Below, one piece after another: positions 34,376 to 44,521 of a stretch of DNA of 64,000 bases; position 1 is the stretch's first letter; every line of letters starts with the position of its first letter. Below the pieces are notes generated by a model. It was given only the letters and a program-made list of their open reading frames with translations, did no database searches and had not been told where the DNA came from. Source of the DNA: Lichenifustis flavocetrariae (GTDB taxonomy: Bacteria; Pseudomonadota; Alphaproteobacteria; Rhizobiales; Beijerinckiaceae); assembly GCF_026130545.1 (NCBI RefSeq), contig NZ_JAMOIM010000004.1:62001-126000 (forward strand), given 5' to 3'. The position numbers and the translations under genes were made by a program.

Positions 34376-35476
34376 ATGAGCATGTTGAAATTGACGCGTC
34401 GCGAAATTCTGGGCGCGGCGGCTGGATCTGCGGTGCTGGCCGCGACGCGAACGGCCCATGCCGCCGAAGGGATCACGATCGGCATGATCTATGTCGGGTC
34501 GAAGGACGATTTCGGCTGGAACCAGTCCCATGCAGCCGGCGCCAAGGCCCTCAAGGCATTGCCGGGCGTGACCGTTCTCGAGGAGGAGAACGTCGCCGAA
34601 AGCGATGCCGTTCTCAAGACCATGGACTCCATGATCAATATCGATGGCGCCAAGCTCCTGTTTCCGACGTCGTTCGGCTATTTCGATCCCTTCATGATCG
34701 AGGAGGCGAAAAAGTACCCCGCCGTCGAGTTCCGCCATCCGACCTCGCTGTGGGACAAGAGCAAACACCCAAAGAACCTTGGCGGGTACTTCTGTTTTCT
34801 CGACCAGGCGCATTACGTGAATGGGGTCGCGGCCGGGCTCTCCACCACGAGCAACAAGATCGGCTTCGTCGCCGCCAAACCGATTCCGCTCGTCTTGCGT
34901 AATATCAATGCCTTCATGCTCGGTGTGAGGCAGGGCAATCCCAAGGCCACCGTGCATCTCGTGGTCACCGGCGAGTGGTCGCTCCCGGTGCGCGAGGCCG
35001 AGGCCACCAACGCGCTCATCGACGCCGGTTGTGACGTCATCACCTGCCACGTCGATAGTCCGAAGGTCTGTGTGCAGACCGCGGAATCCCGTGGCGTGAA
35101 GACCTGCGGCCACAATGCCGACCTTTCCCAGCTCGCGCCCAAAGGCTTCATCACGGGTGCGGAACTCAAGTGGGCGACCGTCTACACTGAATATGCCGGC
35201 CTGATTGCCAAGGGTGAAAAGCTGCCGAATGTGAATGAAGGCGGCTATGACAAAGATATGGTCCAAAGTTCACCCTTCGGTGCGGGAGCGACCGAAAAGG
35301 CGAAGGATGCCGCCACCAAGGCGATAGCAGCCGTGAAGAAGGGCACCCCCATCTTCGTCGGTCCACTCAAAGACAATAAGGGCAACCAAGTCGTGGCCGG
35401 CCCGCTAGGGCTTTACGACCCCACGCTATGGGGGATGAATTATCTTCTCGAGGGTGTCGTCGGATCGATCGTCTGA
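34376..35476 (+). CDS. BMP family (PnrA-like) ABC substrate-binding protein
   Basis: A 366-residue periplasmic protein with a Tat-like signal (LTRREILGAAAGSAVLAATR, cleavage near AHA). The mature part has the basic-membrane-protein fold: IGMIYVGSKDDFGWNQSHAAGA, LLFPTSFGYFDPFM, FCFLDQAHYVNGVAAGL, and KIGFVAAKPIP. Relatives bind nucleosides, purines or similar N-compounds. The permease and ATPase genes that usually accompany it are absent, so it either borrows another transporter or is a stranded remnant. It lies 66 bp after the flavin reductase. Confidence 0.88.
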   Translation: MSMLKLTRREILGAAAGSAVLAATRTAHAAEGITIGMIYVGSKDDFGWNQSHAAGAKALKALPGVTVLEEENVAESDAVLKTMDSMINIDGAKLLFPTSFGYFDPFMIEEAKKYPAVEFRHPTSLWDKSKHPKNLGGYFCFLDQAHYVNGVAAGLSTTSNKIGFVAAKPIPLVLRNINAFMLGVRQGNPKATVHLVVTGEWSLPVREAEATNALIDAGCDVITCHVDSPKVCVQTAESRGVKTCGHNADLSQLAPKGFITGAELKWATVYTEYAGLIAKGEKLPNVNEGGYDKDMVQSSPFGAGATEKAKDAATKAIAAVKKGTPIFVGPLKDNKGNQVVAGPLGLYDPTLWGMNYLLEGVVGSIV

Positions 35477-35509
35477 CCTTTTAAGGTGAAGCCTTGAGGG
35501 GGCGGCACC

Positions 35510-36192
<683 letters not shown>

Positions 36193-36193
<1 letters not shown>

Positions 36194-37500
36194 CACTCGT
36201 ACCGAAGGGCTTCGACGGGATCGAGGGTCGCGGCCCGCCACGACGGGTAGATGGTGGCGAGTAGCGACAGAGCGAGCGTCAGCAACGTCACGGCCAGAAC
36301 GTCGCCGGGTTCGACCACGGAGGGCAGACGCGAGAGAAAGTAGAGCTCGGAGGGGAACAGGTTGGTGCCGAGCAGCCAGTTGAGCCCGGAGCGGATCGAC
36401 TCGATGTTGTGCGCAACCAGCAGCCCGAGGATCAGCCCGGCCAGCGTGCCCGCGATGCCGATCGAAGCGCCGGTCATCAGGAAGATGCGCAGGATGGCGC
36501 CCCGCGTCGCCCCCATGGTGCGCAGGATGGCGATGTCCGGCCCCTTGTCCTTCACCAGCATGATGAGACCCGAGACGATGTTCAGGGCCGCCACCAGCAC
36601 GATCAGCGTCAGGATGACGAACATCACGTTGCGTTCGACTTGCAGGGCGTCGAAGAAGGTTTTGTTGCGCTGCCGCCAGTCGGTCATGATCATCGGCCGT
36701 CCGAGGACCCCGTCGATATCCTTGCGGACCTGGTCCATCCTGTCCGGGTGGTCGACGAAGACTTCGACCACGGTGGCCTCGCCCTCCTTGCCGAAATAAG
36801 ACTGAGCCTCCGTCAGCGGCATGTAGACGAAGCTCGAATCGAACTCCGACATGCCGATGTTGAAGATGGCGGCCACGGGATAGCTCTTGATGCGCGGCGC
36901 GACACCGAACGGCGTTTGCGCACCCTTGGCGGTCAGGACCGAGATCGTGTCGCCGATCCGCAGCGACAGGGCTTCCGCCAGCCGTTGGCCGATCGCAAGG
37001 CCGCCGCCCTGGTCGAATCCATCGAGGGAGCCGAGCGTGATATGGCCCACGATCCCGGGTAGCCGCTTGAGGTCGTTCTCGCGGATGCCGCGGATCAGGG
37101 CGCCGGCCTGATTGTATTGCGAGGAGACGCCCGCCGCCCCCTCGATCATGGGGATGACGAGCTTCACGCCCGGCACCTTGGCGACACGGTCATCGACCGC
37201 ATCGAAATCGGTCAGTGGCGTCTCGACGCCTTGCAGGAAGATGTGACCATTGATGCCGACGATCTTGTCGAGCAGCTCGGCTCGAAAACCGTTCATCACC
37301 GACATCACCACAATGAGGGTCGCGACGCCCAACATGATGCCGAGAAACGAGAATGCCGCGATGACCGAGATGAAGCTGCGCTCCCGGCGTGCCCGTAGAT
37401 AGCGCAACGCCACCATCCACTCGAACGGTTGGAACAGCTTGAGCAGGGAACGTCTCGGAAGGGCCTGCGGCAGGCGGCCCGCCTCTGCGGTGTGCGTCAA
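36193..37500 (-). CDS. lolC: Lipoprotein-releasing system transmembrane protein (LolC/LolE)
   Basis: A 435-residue MacB-like membrane subunit. A cytosolic N-terminus ([23 protein letters not shown]) leads to helix 1, and a large periplasmic domain of ~200 residues follows. Three C-terminal helices come next ([56 protein letters not shown]). The typical [16 protein letters not shown] coupling segment and the [17 protein letters not shown] ending are present. One LolC/E gene is usual in alphaproteobacteria. It starts 1 bp after proS ends. Confidence 0.94.
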
Positions 37501-37501
37501 A

Positions 37502-38833
37502 TCAGGGCTCCCGGCCCGTCAGGCGGACAAGACAATCGTCGACGCTCACGAGGTCGCGGGCGCCCGTTCGTCGGTTCTTCAATTCGACCTTGCCTTCCGC
37601 CAGGCCCTTCGGCCCGACGATCACCTGGTTCGGGAGTCCGATCAGATCCATGGTGGCGAATTTGGCACCCGGCCGCTCGTCGCGATCATCGTAGAGCACG
37701 TCGATGCCGGCCGCCGTCAAGGCCTTGTAGATCTTTGCGCAGGCGGCGTCCGTCGTCCCATCGCCGACCTTGAGGTTGGCAATGCCGACCTGGAAGGGCG
37801 CCACCGCATCGGGCCAGATTATGCCGGCCTCGTCGTGTCCGGCTTCGATCAGTGCCGCCACAACCCGGCTCGGGCCGATGCCATAGGAGCCCATGTGGAC
37901 CGGCACGTCCTTGCCGTCGGGACCGTTGACGGTTGCTTTCATGGGCGCCGAATACTTGGTTCCGAAGTAGAAAATATGGCCGATCTCGATCCCTCGGGCC
38001 GAGACTTTCGCATCGGCCGGCAGGGCCTCGAAAGCCGCCGCATCATGCTTTTCGGACGTCGCCGCATAGAGCGACGTCCACTTGTCGACGATCCCCTGCA
38101 GGCCCGCCACATCGTCGAAATCCACATCGGCCGCCGGGGGTGTGAACCCGAGATAATCCTTGTGGCAGAACACCTCGCTCTCGCCGGTCGACGCGAGGAT
38201 CAGAAACTCGTGGCTGAGATCGCCGCCGATCGGGCCCGTGTCGGCCACCATCGGGATGGCTTTCACGCCGAGTCGCGCGAAGGTGCGCAGATAGGCCACG
38301 AACATCTTGTTGTAGGAGTGCTTCGCACCCGCATAGTCGAGGTCGAACGAATAGGCGTCCTTCATCAGGAACTCGCGCGACCGCATCACGCCGAAGCGTG
38401 GCCGCACCTCGTCGCGAAATTTCCATTGGATATGGTAGAGGTTGAGCGGCAGGTCTTTGTAGGAGCGGACGTTCGAACGGAAGATGTCTGTCACCATCTC
38501 CTCGTTGGTCGGGCCATAGAGCATGTCGCGCTCATGCCGGTCCTTGATGCGGAGCATCTCCTTGCCGTAATCCTCATAGCGACCGGATTCGCGCCACAGG
38601 TCGGCGGATTGCACGGTCGGCATCATGATTTCGAGCGCGCCGGACCGATTCTGCTCCTCGCGGATAATGGCGTTCACCTTGTTCAGAACCCGCAGTCCGA
38701 GCGGCAGCCAGGCGTAGATGCCGGCCGCCTCCTGTTTGATCATGCCGGCGCGAAGCATCAGCCGATGCGACACGATCTCGGCCTCCTTGGGATTTTCGCG
38801 GAGGATCGGCAGAAAATATCGGCTGAGGCGCAT
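37502..38833 (-). CDS. proS: Prolyl-tRNA synthetase, short alphaproteobacterial form
   Basis: Charges tRNA(Pro) with proline. From ATG 38833 it is 443 residues, the length of the ProS type without the full INS editing domain. Class II motifs are visible: motif 1 around [17 protein letters not shown], motif 2 [28 protein letters not shown], and motif 3 [13 protein letters not shown]. The anticodon-binding domain follows. The frame extends 44 residues upstream without conservation. It heads a proS-lolC-lolD operon. Confidence 0.96.
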   Translation of the reverse strand: MRLSRYFLPILRENPKEAEIVSHRLMLRAGMIKQEAAGIYAWLPLGLRVLNKVNAIIREEQNRSGALEIMMPTVQSADLWRESGRYEDYGKEMLRIKDRHERDMLYGPTNEEMVTDIFRSNVRSYKDLPLNLYHIQWKFRDEVRPRFGVMRSREFLMKDAYSFDLDYAGAKHSYNKMFVAYLRTFARLGVKAIPMVADTGPIGGDLSHEFLILASTGESEVFCHKDYLGFTPPAADVDFDDVAGLQGIVDKWTSLYAATSEKHDAAAFEALPADAKVSARGIEIGHIFYFGTKYSAPMKATVNGPDGKDVPVHMGSYGIGPSRVVAALIEAGHDEAGIIWPDAVAPFQVGIANLKVGDGTTDAACAKIYKALTAAGIDVLYDDRDERPGAKFATMDLIGLPNQVIVGPKGLAEGKVELKNRRTGARDLVSVDDCLVRLTGREP

Positions 38834-39031
38834 CAATGAACTCGAGGATCGGGACGGGCGCGCACCGCGCGCCACAAGCCCTGGCAACATGCGCCGCTTC
38901 CCGCGAGGCGGCAGATGCCCGCAAAACACAAAAGCAGGTCCGGCGCAACGATCGGTTAACGCCACCGTCGCGAACGGCTCAAAATTTACTCAGCCGCCAT
39001 CCAACTGCGGCAAAAACCCGGCATTCAGGCG

Positions 39032-39059
39032 TTGCAATGTGCATCAGCTCTTCTACAAT
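39032..39059 (+). promoter_or_regulatory. Sigma70-like promoter of the candidate small RNA
   Basis: TTGCAA at 39032–39037 and TACAAT at 39054–39059 are 16 bp apart, predicting transcription from about 39066. Confidence 0.5.
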
Positions 39060-39065
39060 CGCCAT

Positions 39066-39231
39066 GTGTTGAGCGTCGCGCCGCTGGCGAGACGCCACCG
39101 CCGTCCAAGTCTTGGGAGGGACTGAGCGGCACCACTCGGGTCGAGTAACGACATTCCGTGGCATGAAGCGCTGCGGAGAGAAGTGGGCATGTTTGTCTCG
39201 CAAGGTCTGACGATGTCAGACCTTGCTTTTT
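39066..39231 (+). ncRNA. Candidate structured small RNA, ~165 nt
   Basis: Between the promoter and the terminator lies a segment rich in potential helices. These are GGCG/CGCC with loop AGA (39086–39096), CCAA/TTGG with loop GTC (39105–39115), and long-range GCCGCT (39080–39085) with AGCGGC (39125–39130). Also present are CCAC/GTGG (39132–39135 with 39158–39161) around GTCG/CGAC. The size, free-standing promoter and terminator fit a trans-acting or 6S-like RNA. I cannot match it to a known family from memory, so identity is open. Confidence 0.45.
39200..39231 (+). terminator. Perfect intrinsic terminator with 12-bp stem
   Basis: GCAAGGTCTGAC and its exact complement flank a GAT loop and are followed by TTTTT. 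No plus-strand protein gene lies upstream of it for over 2 kb, so it must end a non-coding transcript or one not recognised. Confidence 0.85.
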
Positions 39232-39409
39232 CAAAATCTTTCCGTTGCAGGGCTGCCGTCAGGCGAGGTCCGTCCAGGCCAAAAAACGCGGCGCCTGGGG
39301 CCAAACTTTGACCTCGGCGCCGCTTTGAGATGCAAGACGATGATCCCGTGTCGATCGGCCGAGTTTCAGAAGTGCGGCCGACGACAGGGATGAAGCGAAG
39401 ACGGCCTGG

Positions 39410-40030
39410 TTAAGCCGCTTTTGCCTTCGGGGTCTTCTTGGCCGGAGCCTTGCCGCCGTCATCCTGTTTTGCCAATTTCGCATTGGCCTCGCGGTCTTCC
39501 TCGGCCTCCTCGCTCTCGTCTCCATCGTCTGATTCACCCTGGCCGCCCTGGGCATTGACGGCCGATTCGGCGATCTGCGTCAGCTTCTCGTCCGCGGCTT
39601 TCTCCTCCTGCAGGGTCTCGTCGAGGAGCTTGGCCGCATCAGCCATGCCGAGCTGGTTGGCCCAGGTCTTCAGCATGCCGTATCGCGCGATCTCGTAATG
39701 CTCGACCGCCTGGGCGCATCCAATCAGCACGGCATCTGCCGCCGCAGTGCCTCCGAAATCTTCGAGGTCTTCTTGCATCTCGTGAACGATGCCCTGCATG
39801 GCTTCACATGTCTTGGCACGTGCCGGCTTCCCGAGAATTTCGAAAACCTGTTCGAGACGCTCCACCTGATGGGCACTCTCGTCACGATGCTCTTCGAAGG
39901 CCTGCTTCAGCTCGCTCGCCTTCGCGGCCTTCGCAGACTTCGTCAAAGCACGGACGGATTGCTTCTCGGCGTAATACACATCCTTGAGGGTCTCATAAAA
40001 GGCATCTGACAGGGTCTTTTCCTTAGCCAT
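39410..40030 (-). CDS. Ferritin-like DUF892 (YciE/YciF family) protein
   Basis: A 206-residue protein starting MAKEKTLSDAFYETLKDVYY, with TTGGAG upstream. The first ~165 residues form a four-helix ferritin-like bundle with carboxylate/histidine positions (YYAEKQ, EEHRDESAHQVERLEQVFE, CAQAVEHYEIARYGML, LLDETLQEEKAADEKL) suited to a di-metal site. The tail has an acidic run (ESDDGDESEEAEED) and then a Lys/Ala/Pro run (KKTPKAKAA). Relatives are induced by envelope or osmotic stress. It is divergent from the Crp/Fnr gene. Confidence 0.88.
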   Translation of the reverse strand: MAKEKTLSDAFYETLKDVYYAEKQSVRALTKSAKAAKASELKQAFEEHRDESAHQVERLEQVFEILGKPARAKTCEAMQGIVHEMQEDLEDFGGTAAADAVLIGCAQAVEHYEIARYGMLKTWANQLGMADAAKLLDETLQEEKAADEKLTQIAESAVNAQGGQGESDDGDESEEAEEDREANAKLAKQDDGGKAPAKKTPKAKAA

Positions 40031-40238
40031 GATCAACTCCAACGTCGCTGCGGGGCGGTTTCTGCCGCACCTGGGATGACAAGATCGCACCACGTCCCGA
40101 CGGAGCCCGCGTCTCCTGGATGAAGACAGAGGGCTCGTTCAAATGCGGGGGGCACGATCGTCGCCGACTCAACGAACGTCCTCCCTGTCCGTTCACTGCG
40201 ACCAGGAATGATTCACGCTAACATTCGTTATCGAATAG

Positions 40239-40259
40239 AAAGGAGAGCCATTCTCCTTT
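40239..40259 (+). promoter_or_regulatory. Perfect 8-bp stem-loop sequestering an AAAGGAG sequence
   Basis: AAAGGAGA pairs exactly with TCTCCTTT across a 5-nt loop. The left arm is a Shine-Dalgarno-like sequence, and the proposed Crp/Fnr ATG lies 26 nt after the hairpin. An upstream inverted repeat ATTCG-TTAT-CGAAT is at 40223–40236. Confidence 0.4.
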
Positions 40260-40285
40260 GTGACCTGAACCTCTATTCTGTCCCC

Positions 40286-41005
40286 ATGCCGAACCCGCTG
40301 ATTCAGAAGCTCGAAGCCCGTGACACCTTGTTGCCCGGAGAACGGGAGGCGTTGGAGCGGATCGTGGTTCGGTCCCGAACGTGTCGCTTCGGCGAGATCA
40401 TGGTCCGCGAGGACGAGCATCTGAACGAAAGCACGCTGTTGCTGCAAGGCTTCGCGGCCCGGGCCAAAACCTTGCGAAACGGCAAGCGGCAGATTGTTGC
40501 GGTCCATGTCACCGGTGATTTCGTGGACCTGCACAGTTTCGTCCTGAAGCGCATCGACCATTCCATCGTGGCCCTGACGCCCTGCCGGATCGCCAATGTG
40601 GCCCACCGGGATCTCGAAGCCATTACCGAGAATTTTCCGCACCTCACGCGGCTTTTGTGGCTCAGCACGGTCATCGATGGGGCCATCCATCGGGCTTGGC
40701 TGGCTGCCATGGGGGGGCGGTCGGCCGCCGGCCAATTGGCACATTTTATCTGCGAGATGTTTCTCCGGCTGAAAGCGATCGGTCACACCGACGGCAACAG
40801 CATGGTGCTGCCTTTCACGCAGCCGGAACTTGGTGACATTCTGGGTCTGTCCAGCGTCCATGTGAACCGCGTCTTGCAAGGCTTGCGAAGTGACAATCTG
40901 ATCCGCTGGCAGGATCAGTCGATCACCATTCTGGATTGGGACGGCCTGACTCGGACGGCTGAATTCGATCCGACCTATCTGTCGCTCCAGAAGGAGCCGC
41001 GCTAG
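40286..41005 (+). CDS. Crp/Fnr family transcriptional regulator
   Basis: A 239-residue regulator with an N-terminal cyclic-nucleotide-binding-type beta barrel (~20–130; [32 protein letters not shown]). A C-terminal Crp winged helix follows (~150–225; [27 protein letters not shown]). There is no N-terminal cysteine cluster, so it is not a classical iron–sulfur FNR. ATG 40286 lacks a clear ribosome site; an in-frame ATG at 40208 preceded by AGGA would add 26 residues. Its stop shares a base with the recQ GTG (TAGTG). Confidence 0.88.
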   Translation: MPNPLIQKLEARDTLLPGEREALERIVVRSRTCRFGEIMVREDEHLNESTLLLQGFAARAKTLRNGKRQIVAVHVTGDFVDLHSFVLKRIDHSIVALTPCRIANVAHRDLEAITENFPHLTRLLWLSTVIDGAIHRAWLAAMGGRSAAGQLAHFICEMFLRLKAIGHTDGNSMVLPFTQPELGDILGLSSVHVNRVLQGLRSDNLIRWQDQSITILDWDGLTRTAEFDPTYLSLQKEPR

Positions 41006-42813
41006 TGGCGCGCGAGCGGGATCCGCTCGATGTCCTGCGCACCACCTTCGGACACCAGGCCTTTCGGGGCCGCCAGAGCGAGGTCGTGTCGCATCTGATC
41101 GGCGGCGGCGATGCCGTGGTGCTGTTCCCGACCGGCGCCGGCAAATCGATGTGCTATCAGGTGCCCGCCTTGTGCCGGTCCGGCACCGGCATCGTTGTGT
41201 CGCCGCTCATCGCCTTGATGCGCGATCAGGTGGAGGCGCTGCGCCAGGCCGGCGTCAACGCGGGGGCGCTCAACTCGATGATCGCCCCTGACGAGGCTGC
41301 CCGGGTGCGCCGCGATTTCGCGGCCGGAACCCTGGAGCTGCTTTATGTGGCGCCCGAGCGGCTGTTCAGCGAAGGTTTTCTCGACTTTCTAGGCACCGGC
41401 ACCATCGCGCTCTTCGCGATCGATGAGGCGCATTGCGTCTCGGCCTGGGGGCATGATTTTCGTCCCGAATACCTGCAACTGGCCGCCCTCAAAGACCGCT
41501 TCCCCGGCGTGCCGCGTGTGGCCCTGACCGCGACCGCCGACCCCCAGACCCGCGACGACCTGCGGGTGCGGCTGCGGCTTGAAGATGCGCCAGTCTTCGC
41601 CACGAGCTTCGACCGGCCAAATATCCGCTATTCGATCGTCGAGAAGGATCAGCCGCGCCGTCAGCTTCTGCAGTTCCTGAAGCCGCACGTCCGGTCGAGC
41701 GGCATCGTCTATTGTCTTAGCCGCAAGAAGGTCGAGGAGGTGGCCTCCTTCCTGAGCGACAATGGGATTCGGGCTCTGCCCTATCACGCCGGCCTCGACC
41801 GCGCCGTGCGCGATGGCAACCAGGATGCCTTCCTGAAGGAAGACCGGCTCTGCCTCGTCGCCACCGTGGCCTTCGGCATGGGCATCGACAAGCCGGATGT
41901 GCGCTACGTGGCGCATATGGACCTTCCTGGCTCAGTCGAGGCCTATTATCAGGAGACCGGGCGTGCGGGTCGCGACGGCGCCCCGTCCGACGCCTGGATG
42001 AGTTACGGCATGGCTGACGTGGTGCAGCGCCGTCGCATGATCGACGAGGGTCAGTCGCCCGAGGAGGTGAAGCGGGTCGAACGCGGCAAGCTCAGCGCAC
42101 TGCTTGGCATCTGCGAGACGGCCGGGTGTCGGCGCCAGGCGCTGCTTGCCCATTTCGGCGAGGTCCATTCGGGACGTTGCGGCAACTGCGACACCTGCCT
42201 CAATCCTGTCGAGACGATCGACGGCACTGTCGTGGCGCAGAAGCTCATGTCGGCCATCTACCGCACGGGAGAACGCTACGGCGCCGGGCATGTGATCGAC
42301 GTGTTGCGCGGTAACAAGACCGAAAAGGTCGCCAAGGCCGGCCACGATGCCTTGCCGACGTTTGGGGTGGGTAAGGACCGTGATCAGCGTTCCTGGTTGT
42401 CGGCGATCCGCCAATTGTCCGTGGCCGGGCTTGTGCAGGTGGACCATGCCTTCGGCACGTTGAAGCTCGGGGAGGGTGCCCGCGCGGTACTGCGCGGCGA
42501 GCGGAGCCTGGAACTCCGGCGCGAACGCTCCGGCAAAGCGGCCTCGACCGCAAAGCAGCCGGCCGAGACGCTGCCGGCGGAAGCCGACCAGCTTTTCCAG
42601 GCACTGCGGGCCGAGCGCGCCCGCCTGGCCCGTGCGCAAGGCCTACCGCCCTATGTGGTGTTTCATGACACGACACTGGTCGCCATGGCGACGCGGCGGC
42701 CCTCGACCCTGGACGATCTCGGCGGGATTCCGGGCGTCGGCAGCGCCAAGCTCGCGCGCTATGGCGCCGCATTTCTGGCCGTCATTCAAGACAACCTTCC
42801 GCTGGACGTATAA
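41005..42813 (+). CDS. recQ: ATP-dependent DNA helicase RecQ
   Basis: A 3'-5' helicase of the RecF recombination pathway. The 602-residue protein has Walker A PTGAGKS (42–48), DEAH box at D140–H143 followed by the aromatic loop [10 protein letters not shown], motif III LTATA, and motif [13 protein letters not shown] zinc-binding RecQ-C region has cysteines in CETAGCRR and RCGNCDTC. A winged helix follows, and then a C-terminal HRDC domain ([20 protein letters not shown] to GIPGVG). It starts at GTG 41005, translationally coupled to the Crp/Fnr gene, an uncommon pairing. Confidence 0.96.
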   Translation: MARERDPLDVLRTTFGHQAFRGRQSEVVSHLIGGGDAVVLFPTGAGKSMCYQVPALCRSGTGIVVSPLIALMRDQVEALRQAGVNAGALNSMIAPDEAARVRRDFAAGTLELLYVAPERLFSEGFLDFLGTGTIALFAIDEAHCVSAWGHDFRPEYLQLAALKDRFPGVPRVALTATADPQTRDDLRVRLRLEDAPVFATSFDRPNIRYSIVEKDQPRRQLLQFLKPHVRSSGIVYCLSRKKVEEVASFLSDNGIRALPYHAGLDRAVRDGNQDAFLKEDRLCLVATVAFGMGIDKPDVRYVAHMDLPGSVEAYYQETGRAGRDGAPSDAWMSYGMADVVQRRRMIDEGQSPEEVKRVERGKLSALLGICETAGCRRQALLAHFGEVHSGRCGNCDTCLNPVETIDGTVVAQKLMSAIYRTGERYGAGHVIDVLRGNKTEKVAKAGHDALPTFGVGKDRDQRSWLSAIRQLSVAGLVQVDHAFGTLKLGEGARAVLRGERSLELRRERSGKAASTAKQPAETLPAEADQLFQALRAERARLARAQGLPPYVVFHDTTLVAMATRRPSTLDDLGGIPGVGSAKLARYGAAFLAVIQDNLPLDV

Positions 42814-42837
42814 GACCCACCCGTTGAGGTCGGCCCG

Positions 42838-43230
42838 TCAGGGGCTTGGCGCGGGTGGCATCGGCGTCATCCAGGCCATGAAGGCGCCCCCCGGCGCGCG
42901 CAAAAGGCCGATGCGGCCGACGCCAGTGATCGTCCAAGGCGCCCGCACGATCGTGCCTCCGGACTCGACGGCGAGCGTCATCCGATGATCCACATCATCG
43001 ACGCCGATATAGGTGAGCCAATGGTCCGGCACGCCTTCAAATTGCGGTGCATTCAGCGAAAACATGCCACCAACCCGTTCGCCGCCATTCATGATGATGC
43101 CGTAGGTGTAGCCGCCCTCCATCGGCATGTCCTCGACACGCCAGCCCAGGGCCTTCGCATAGAATGTCTTGGCGGTTTCGGGATCGCGGGTGTTGAGTTC
43201 GCTCCAGATTACGCGTCCATGTGCGTCCAT
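42838..43230 (-). CDS. VOC superfamily protein
   Basis: A 130-residue glyoxalase-fold protein: VIWSELNTRDPETAKTFYAKALGW, then a second module DHWLTYIGVDDVDHRMTLAVESGG and a C-terminal PGGAFMAWMTP. It resembles the single-chain proteins often annotated 27 kDa antigen Cfp30B-like. It lies 34 bp downstream of the SDR gene on the same strand and is probably co-transcribed. Substrate unknown. Confidence 0.8.
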   Translation of the reverse strand: MDAHGRVIWSELNTRDPETAKTFYAKALGWRVEDMPMEGGYTYGIIMNGGERVGGMFSLNAPQFEGVPDHWLTYIGVDDVDHRMTLAVESGGTIVRAPWTITGVGRIGLLRAPGGAFMAWMTPMPPAPSP

Positions 43231-43264
43231 CTTCGGGGTCCCCTCCAGTTCGGCTCGATGATGC

Positions 43265-44008
43265 TCAACCCAGATACATCCTGTTCCAGGTCGGGCTGAT
43301 CACCACCTCATTGATGCAGACCGAGGCGGGCCGGCTTGCAATATAGAGGATCAGGTCGCCGAGGTCATCCGGCTGCAGCATGCGGCCTCGGTCCTCGGCC
43401 GAGGGCGGCACGGGGCGGCTGTCGAGGATCGGGGTGGCGACTTCGGCCGGCAGCACGGCGGTCGAGCGGATGCCGTTCTTGTATTCCTCCATGTTCAGGC
43501 TCTGGCTCATGGCCACGACGGCGTGTTTGGCGGCCGTGTAGCTCGCGCCGCTAACCGGCCCGATGAATTTCCCGGCCCACGAGGCCGTGTGGATCAGCAC
43601 ACCATCGCGCTGGGCGCGCATCATGGGCAGAGCAGCGACCGTGCAGTAGAAGGCCGCCGAAAGGTTGCCGTGGATCACGGTATCGATTCCCTCGGGCGTC
43701 AACTGGTCCCAGCGCCTCTCGCGGATGTTGGTGCCGGCATTGTTGACCAGGATGTCGAGCCGGCCGAAGCGCTCGCGGATCGCCTCGACGATCGTAGCCG
43801 CAGTGCCGGCCAGGGTGAGATCGCCGGTGGCGACAGCGGCTGTTTGGCGCGCAGCGCCGATGCGGTCTGCCACGGCATCGAGCGGCTCGCGTCGCCGACC
43901 CGTGAGCATCACCTTGGCCCCCGCACCCGCCAAGGCCAGGGCCGCAGCCTCGCCGATGCCGCTTCCGGCTCCGGTCACCCAGGCGACTTTGCCCGAAAGA
44001 TCTTTCAT
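43265..44008 (-). CDS. Short-chain dehydrogenase/reductase (classical)
   Basis: A 247-residue classical SDR: cofactor motif VTGAGSGIGEAAAL, NNAG at ILVNNAGTNIRER, catalytic serine in HTASWAG, and YxxxK in SYTAAKHAV. The arginines at TGRRREPL after strand beta2 suggest NADP(H) preference. The substrate is unknown. It is divergent from the cobalamin riboswitch and cbtB. Confidence 0.9.
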   Translation of the reverse strand: MKDLSGKVAWVTGAGSGIGEAAALALAGAGAKVMLTGRRREPLDAVADRIGAARQTAAVATGDLTLAGTAATIVEAIRERFGRLDILVNNAGTNIRERRWDQLTPEGIDTVIHGNLSAAFYCTVAALPMMRAQRDGVLIHTASWAGKFIGPVSGASYTAAKHAVVAMSQSLNMEEYKNGIRSTAVLPAEVATPILDSRPVPPSAEDRGRMLQPDDLGDLILYIASRPASVCINEVVISPTWNRMYLG

Positions 44009-44084
44009 GATGAGTCTCCCGATTGGTAGAACAAGTTGTGCTCAAGTGAGGACGACGGGCGCCGGCCGGAGAGCCTGTCGGGGC

Positions 44085-44255
44085 AACCGGTGCCTGAGTC
44101 TGGACATAAGCCGGCGGCTCCGGATTGACATCGCACCGCTGCCCTCGCATGGTCACTGCGGCATCCTTGCGGGATGCGGAAGCCGGTGCAAGCCCGGCGC
44201 GGTCGCGCCACTGTATTCTGCTCGCGAGAGTGGAGAGCCAGACCCCTCCCGCAAT
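44085..44255 (+). promoter_or_regulatory. Cobalamin (B12) riboswitch
   Basis: The leader of cbtB contains the conserved B12-box AGCCGGTGCAAGCC (44181–44194) in the context GGGATGCGGA... and ...CGCGCCACTGT, an upstream ACCGGTGCC, and a closing GAGAGCCAGACCC (44233–44245). These are the landmarks of the cobalamin aptamer. Binding of adenosylcobalamin is expected to lower expression of the downstream cbtB-cbtA unit. Confidence 0.92.
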
Positions 44256-44296
44256 CAGACTGCTCTTGAACGGGACGCGAAATCCCAAGGAGATCG

Positions 44297-44509
44297 ATGA
44301 TGACGTCAGTTGCATTCCCGGCCAAATCCCGGCCCGCCGCCATTCCGGTCCGTCAGGTGCTTCCCTGGGCGATATTCGGTGGCCTTCTTCTCATGCTGGC
44401 CATCTATTTCGTTGGTGCCGAGGAAGGCGCGACCTCGCTGATCCGAGGCATGTATGTGCATGAATTCGTGCATGACGGCCGCCATCTGCTTGGGTTCCCC
44501 TGCCACTAA
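44297..44509 (+). CDS. cbtB: Cobalt transporter subunit CbtB
   Basis: A 70-residue protein with one membrane helix (VLPWAIFGGLLLMLAIYFVG) and the CbtB signature: a histidine-rich C-terminus HEFVHDGRHLLGFPCH that can bind cobalt. AAGGAG precedes two adjacent ATGs (44297 and 44300). It is directly under the B12 riboswitch and 12 bp before cbtA. Confidence 0.94.
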   Translation: MMTSVAFPAKSRPAAIPVRQVLPWAIFGGLLLMLAIYFVGAEEGATSLIRGMYVHEFVHDGRHLLGFPCH

Positions 44510-44521
44510 GGAGCCCGTCTT

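Larger units (their letters stand above)
38834..39409. other. 576-bp intergenic region with a candidate small-RNA gene
   Basis: No protein-coding frame here is convincing on either strand. The left part (38834–39031) should hold the proS promoter on the minus strand. The central part (39032–39231) has a promoter, structured segment and terminator, listed separately. From 39232 to 39409 I see nothing assignable. Confidence 0.6.
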
